Source: Actinomycetes bacterium (lineage in GTDB: Bacteria > Actinomycetota > Acidimicrobiia > Acidimicrobiales > Palsa-688). Taken from it: a stretch of DNA of 34,551 nt. Below are positions 32,292 through 34,551 of the stretch, piece by piece (within the stretch, counting starts at the first letter, position 1; each line of letters starts with the position of its first letter). The stretch is from the NCBI GenBank assembly GCA_021828685.1, contig JAJZDJ010000009.1, positions 3,069 to 37,619 on the forward strand. Reading direction: 5' to 3'. The translations under genes were made by a program, and so were the position numbers. The notes under the pieces were generated by a model. It ran no database searches. It was given only the letters and a program-made list of their open reading frames with translations, and was not told where the DNA came from.

Positions 32292-32320
32292 TTGACAACT
32301 GACACCTGTGCGGATAGCTT
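32292..32320 (+). promoter_or_regulatory. Candidate promoter of the repeat surface protein gene
   Basis: A perfect TTGACA (32292-32297), 17-nt spacer and TAGCTT (32315-32320). An inverted repeat GGATA-N8-TATCC (32312-32329) overlaps the -10 and start region and could be an operator. A GGCC-TTCG-GGCC hairpin (about 32345-32356) follows in the predicted leader. The ATG lies at 32434. Confidence 0.45.
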
Positions 32321-32433
32321 CCGTTATCCAGTGGCCCATGACAGGGCCTTCGGGCCTGCTTTGCGTGTGTAGACGGCAGACAGATCGCAGGACGAGTAGT
32401 GCAGCGGAGCGCTTCGAGAAGGGTATGTGGGAC

Positions 32434-34551
32434 ATGACCGCCAGGCTGTGTTGGAGGAATGTTCGGGCCGGGCTGATCGCAGCACCTTTGGCTGTCGGGT
32501 TGATCGCCGGCTACAGCCTTGTCGGGATACCGTCCGCTGCTGCGAGCCCCATAGTGTCGGACTGGACGACCCTGAGTAACGATGTCGGCGGGTGCACCAC
32601 CACCCTGACCGTCGCCTTGGGGGCTACGATGACGGCGCCTGTCGGCGACAACCTGACGATACCCTCTGGCTGCGTCCTGACCTTGGACCTCGCCGGCTAT
32701 AACCTGTCGATCACCAACGTCGCAGTTGGCAACGCCGCGATCGCGCTGCCCACCGGAGCGTCACTCGACATAAAAGACACCTCTGCCACCCCCACCGGTA
32801 CGTTGATCGCCACCGGCGGCGCCGGCGGCGGCGGCGAGGGCGGTGGGTCGGGGATCGGCGGCGGTGGCGGCGTCGGTGGTAGCGGTGGGGGTTCGGGTGT
32901 GGTGACGATCTCTTCGGGCACCGTGACCGCCACCGGCGGCAGCACCGGCGGTGATGGTGGTGGTGGGTCGGGGATCGGCGGCGGTGGCGGCTACGTCGGT
33001 GATAGCGGTGGGGGTTCGGGTGTGGTGAGGATCTTGTCGGGTACCGTGACCGCCACCGGCGGCGGCAGCGGTAACGCCGGTGGTGGGTCGGGGATCGGCG
33101 GCGGCGGTGGCGGCGTCGGTGGTAGCGACGGGGCTTCGGGTGCGGTGATCAATGCCGGGGTGTTGGAGTTGGGTTCGCCGCTTACGGTGACTGCGAGCGG
33201 GTCGCTGTCCAACACCGGCACGATCAGCTCGATCCCTCCCGGCGGCAACTCGGGGTCCCTGGTCAATGACGGGGTGGTGCTCACCAACTCGGCGGCGGCG
33301 ATCGGCGTCACCGAGTCCGGCACGGCCCCGGTTGTCTTCTCCCCGTCGACGACCGGTGCTGTCGGGGGCTCCCAGACCCTTTCGGGGAGCGGCGTGACGG
33401 CCGGTGAGACCCTCGGGTTCAGCGTGGACGCTTCGAGCGGCGCGGGCGTATGCGGGGTGAGCGGTTCGACGTTGTCTTACACTGGGGGCGGTAGTTGCGT
33501 CGTGGACGCCACCCTCAGCGACACAAGTACCACCACTGCGGCTGTGGTGGCCGCGACGATCGCTGTGGCGTCACCGCCGCCGCCGGCTGTGACGGTCCCG
33601 GGGTCTCCTGGGGGGCTCACGGCTAGTGCTGGTGTTTCGTCGGTGACCTTGTCGTGGGTTGTTCCGTCTTCGGACGGGGGGTCTGCTGTCACCGGCTACC
33701 AGGTTTATGAGGGGACCAGGGCGGGTGGCGAGTCGACGGCGCCTGTGGCCTGTGTCTACGCGAGCGCCGCTGTTACTTCTTGCACGGTCACCGGCCTGGC
33801 CGCTGGCACCACCTACTTTTTCACTGTCGAGGCTGCTAACGCCGTCGGCTTGTCGGGACCGTCCAGTGAGGTTGCCGCCGCCCCGCAGGCCCCGCCAGCC
33901 CCGCCGGTTAGCCGGGCTTGCTCGGCGTTGTTTCCTCGCCCTGACGTGGTGGGTGTGGCCGGCACCGCTTCGGGTAACGGCTATTGGATTGCTTCGGCGA
34001 CGGGGGCGGTAGCTGCGTGCGGTGACGCTCAAAGCTTTGGTGGGGTCACCGATCCTTCCGTTCCGATAGTGGCGATCGCGGCTGCGCCTGTTGGGGAGGG
34101 GTATTGGTTGGTCGACGCGGCTGGCGGGGTGCACGCGTTTGGTGCCGCCGTCTACCACGGTGAAGTGACTTTCGCGTTGAGCAAGCCGATCGTGGCTATG
34201 GCTGCGGATCCGGCGACGGGCGGCTACTGGCTGCTCGGCGGCGACGGCGGCGTGTTCTCCTTTGACGCCCCCTTCTACGGCTCCACCGGCAATATCGCCT
34301 TGAACGAGCCTGCGGTGGGCATGGCGGCCACCCCATCGGGGGACGGCTACTGGCTGGTCGCCGCAGATGGGGGGGTCTTCTCCTACGGTGCCGCGGGCTT
34401 TTACGGCTCGGTCCCGGGCGTGCTCAACGCCGGCCAGCACCTCGACGGGCCGATCGTTGGCATGGCCGCCGACCCCGCCACCGGCGGCTACTGGCTGCTG
34501 GGCGGCGACGGTGGTGTCTTCTCCTTCGATGCCCCCTTCTACGGCTCCACC
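32434..34551 (+). CDS. Large secreted repeat protein (Gly-rich repeats, FnIII, propeller repeats), cut by the window end
   Basis: An open frame of 706 codons runs to the right edge without a stop. Residues 1-38 form a signal peptide (basic start, hydrophobic core, SAAAS cleavage region). A beta-rich domain follows, then three 40-residue Gly-rich repeats (GGGSGIGGGGG...GSGVV.I.SGTVTATGG; about 137-243), a Ser/Thr/Gly-rich beta region with one CG...CVV cysteine pair, a fibronectin type III domain (about 388-490; GGLTASAGVSSVTLSW, GYQVYEGT, GTTYFFTVEAANAVGLSGPSS), a Pro-rich hinge, and at least five propeller-like repeats of 40-47 residues with GYWL and GGVFSF cores (about 496-706). Likely a surface or matrix adhesin. 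ATG at 32434 gives the signal peptide directly. No cell-wall anchor is visible before the cut. Confidence 0.88.
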   Translation, partial: MTARLCWRNVRAGLIAAPLAVGLIAGYSLVGIPSAAASPIVSDWTTLSNDVGGCTTTLTVALGATMTAPVGDNLTIPSGCVLTLDLAGYNLSITNVAVGNAAIALPTGASLDIKDTSATPTGTLIATGGAGGGGEGGGSGIGGGGGVGGSGGGSGVVTISSGTVTATGGSTGGDGGGGSGIGGGGGYVGDSGGGSGVVRILSGTVTATGGGSGNAGGGSGIGGGGGGVGGSDGASGAVINAGVLELGSPLTVTASGSLSNTGTISSIPPGGNSGSLVNDGVVLTNSAAAIGVTESGTAPVVFSPSTTGAVGGSQTLSGSGVTAGETLGFSVDASSGAGVCGVSGSTLSYTGGGSCVVDATLSDTSTTTAAVVAATIAVASPPPPAVTVPGSPGGLTASAGVSSVTLSWVVPSSDGGSAVTGYQVYEGTRAGGESTAPVACVYASAAVTSCTVTGLAAGTTYFFTVEAANAVGLSGPSSEVAAAPQAPPAPPVSRACSALFPRPDVVGVAGTASGNGYWIASATGAVAACGDAQSFGGVTDPSVPIVAIAAAPVGEGYWLVDAAGGVHAFGAAVYHGEVTFALSKPIVAMAADPATGGYWLLGGDGGVFSFDAPFYGSTGNIALNEPAVGMAATPSGDGYWLVAADGGVFSYGAAGFYGSVPGVLNAGQHLDGPIVGMAADPATGGYWLLGGDGGVFSFDAPFYGST
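32842..33160 (+). repeat. Three tandem 120-nt in-frame repeats
   Basis: Copies begin at 32842, 32962 and 33082 with GGTGGGTCGGGGATCGGCGG and keep an exact 120-nt period. Copies one and two are nearly identical; copy three diverges towards its end. They encode the Gly-rich repeats of the surface protein. Confidence 0.9.
33979..34551 (+). repeat. Propeller-type coding repeats
   Basis: The GYW core codons start at 33979, 34099, 34222, 34345 and 34486, spaced 120, 123, 123 and 141 nt. The units at 34222 and 34486 are almost identical in protein (GGYWLLGGDGGVFSFDAPFY), suggesting recent duplication. The array continues past the window. Confidence 0.88.

Noticed and set aside
32842..33160. Possible CRISPR array
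   Set aside because: The 120-nt units are contiguous, in frame and coding, with no short repeats separated by unique spacers.
32697..33323. Minus-strand Pro-rich frames opposite the surface protein
   Set aside because: They are the reverse reading of Gly-rich codons (Gly becomes Pro/Ala/Thr); the plus-strand protein has a signal peptide and known domains.

Overview
The window is GC-rich, densely packed, and reads as a chromosomal segment of a high-GC Gram-positive actinobacterium, most likely of the class Acidimicrobiia. This is an inference. It rests on the MurT/GatD lipid II amidation pair (no outer-membrane genes), a DUF3040 protein, an actinobacterial-type type IV secretion set, ethylmalonyl-CoA pathway genes, and a surface protein with GYW...GGVFSF propeller repeats of the kind I associate with Acidimicrobiia. 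No rRNA, tRNA, integrase, transposase or CRISPR array was recognised. GTG and TTG starts are very common.

Layout. (1) 25-5584, plus strand: a conjugation/type IV secretion block of five tightly coupled genes (small DUF6112-like membrane protein, VirB6/TrbL-like membrane protein, SCO6880/PrgI-like protein, VirB4-like ATPase, VirD4/TraG-like coupling protein). No relaxase or integrase is visible; the block probably continues to the left. (2) 5649-7207, minus: a stand-alone LigD-type NHEJ polymerase domain and a DoxX membrane protein. (3) 7274-9273, plus: murT-gatD, followed tail-to-tail by a ROK/polyphosphate-glucokinase-like sugar kinase (minus) and then a DUF3040 protein. (4) 15520-10654, minus: a five-gene operon of a Cys-rich lipoprotein, a MacA-like adaptor, a MacB-like ATPase, a MacB-like permease and an exported DUF5666-like protein, joined by ATGA overlaps or very short gaps. 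(5) 15724-19716: UDP-sulfoquinovose synthase, a GT-C-like membrane glycosyltransferase and a convergent DPM1-like GT2, a possible sulfoquinovose glycan module. (6) 19787-24632: seryl-tRNA synthetase, SRPBCC protein, acyl-CoA synthetase, a second DoxX protein and a DODA-type dioxygenase. (7) 31481-24658: ethylmalonyl-CoA mutase (minus) divergent from methylsuccinyl-CoA dehydrogenase (plus), with a three-gene proton-translocating transhydrogenase (pntAA-pntAB-pntB) downstream of the mutase. (8) 31482-32239: a hexamer repeat, a perfect 23-bp inverted repeat and a TetR pseudogene. (9) 32434 to the right edge: a large secreted repeat protein (signal peptide, three 40-residue Gly-rich repeats, FnIII domain, propeller repeats), cut by the window end.

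How the genes fit together. The mutase and the dehydrogenase catalyse consecutive steps of C2 assimilation by the ethylmalonyl-CoA pathway. That pathway consumes NADPH at crotonyl-CoA carboxylase/reductase (not in this window), which the transhydrogenase could supply. The sqdB cluster and the MacAB-like operon diverge from a shared intergenic region of about 200 bp and both point to the cell envelope. The most rewarding places for a second look are the lipoprotein with its duplicated Cys/His module, the sqdB/GT-C/GT2 cluster, the perfect palindrome beside a decayed regulator, and the repeat surface protein.
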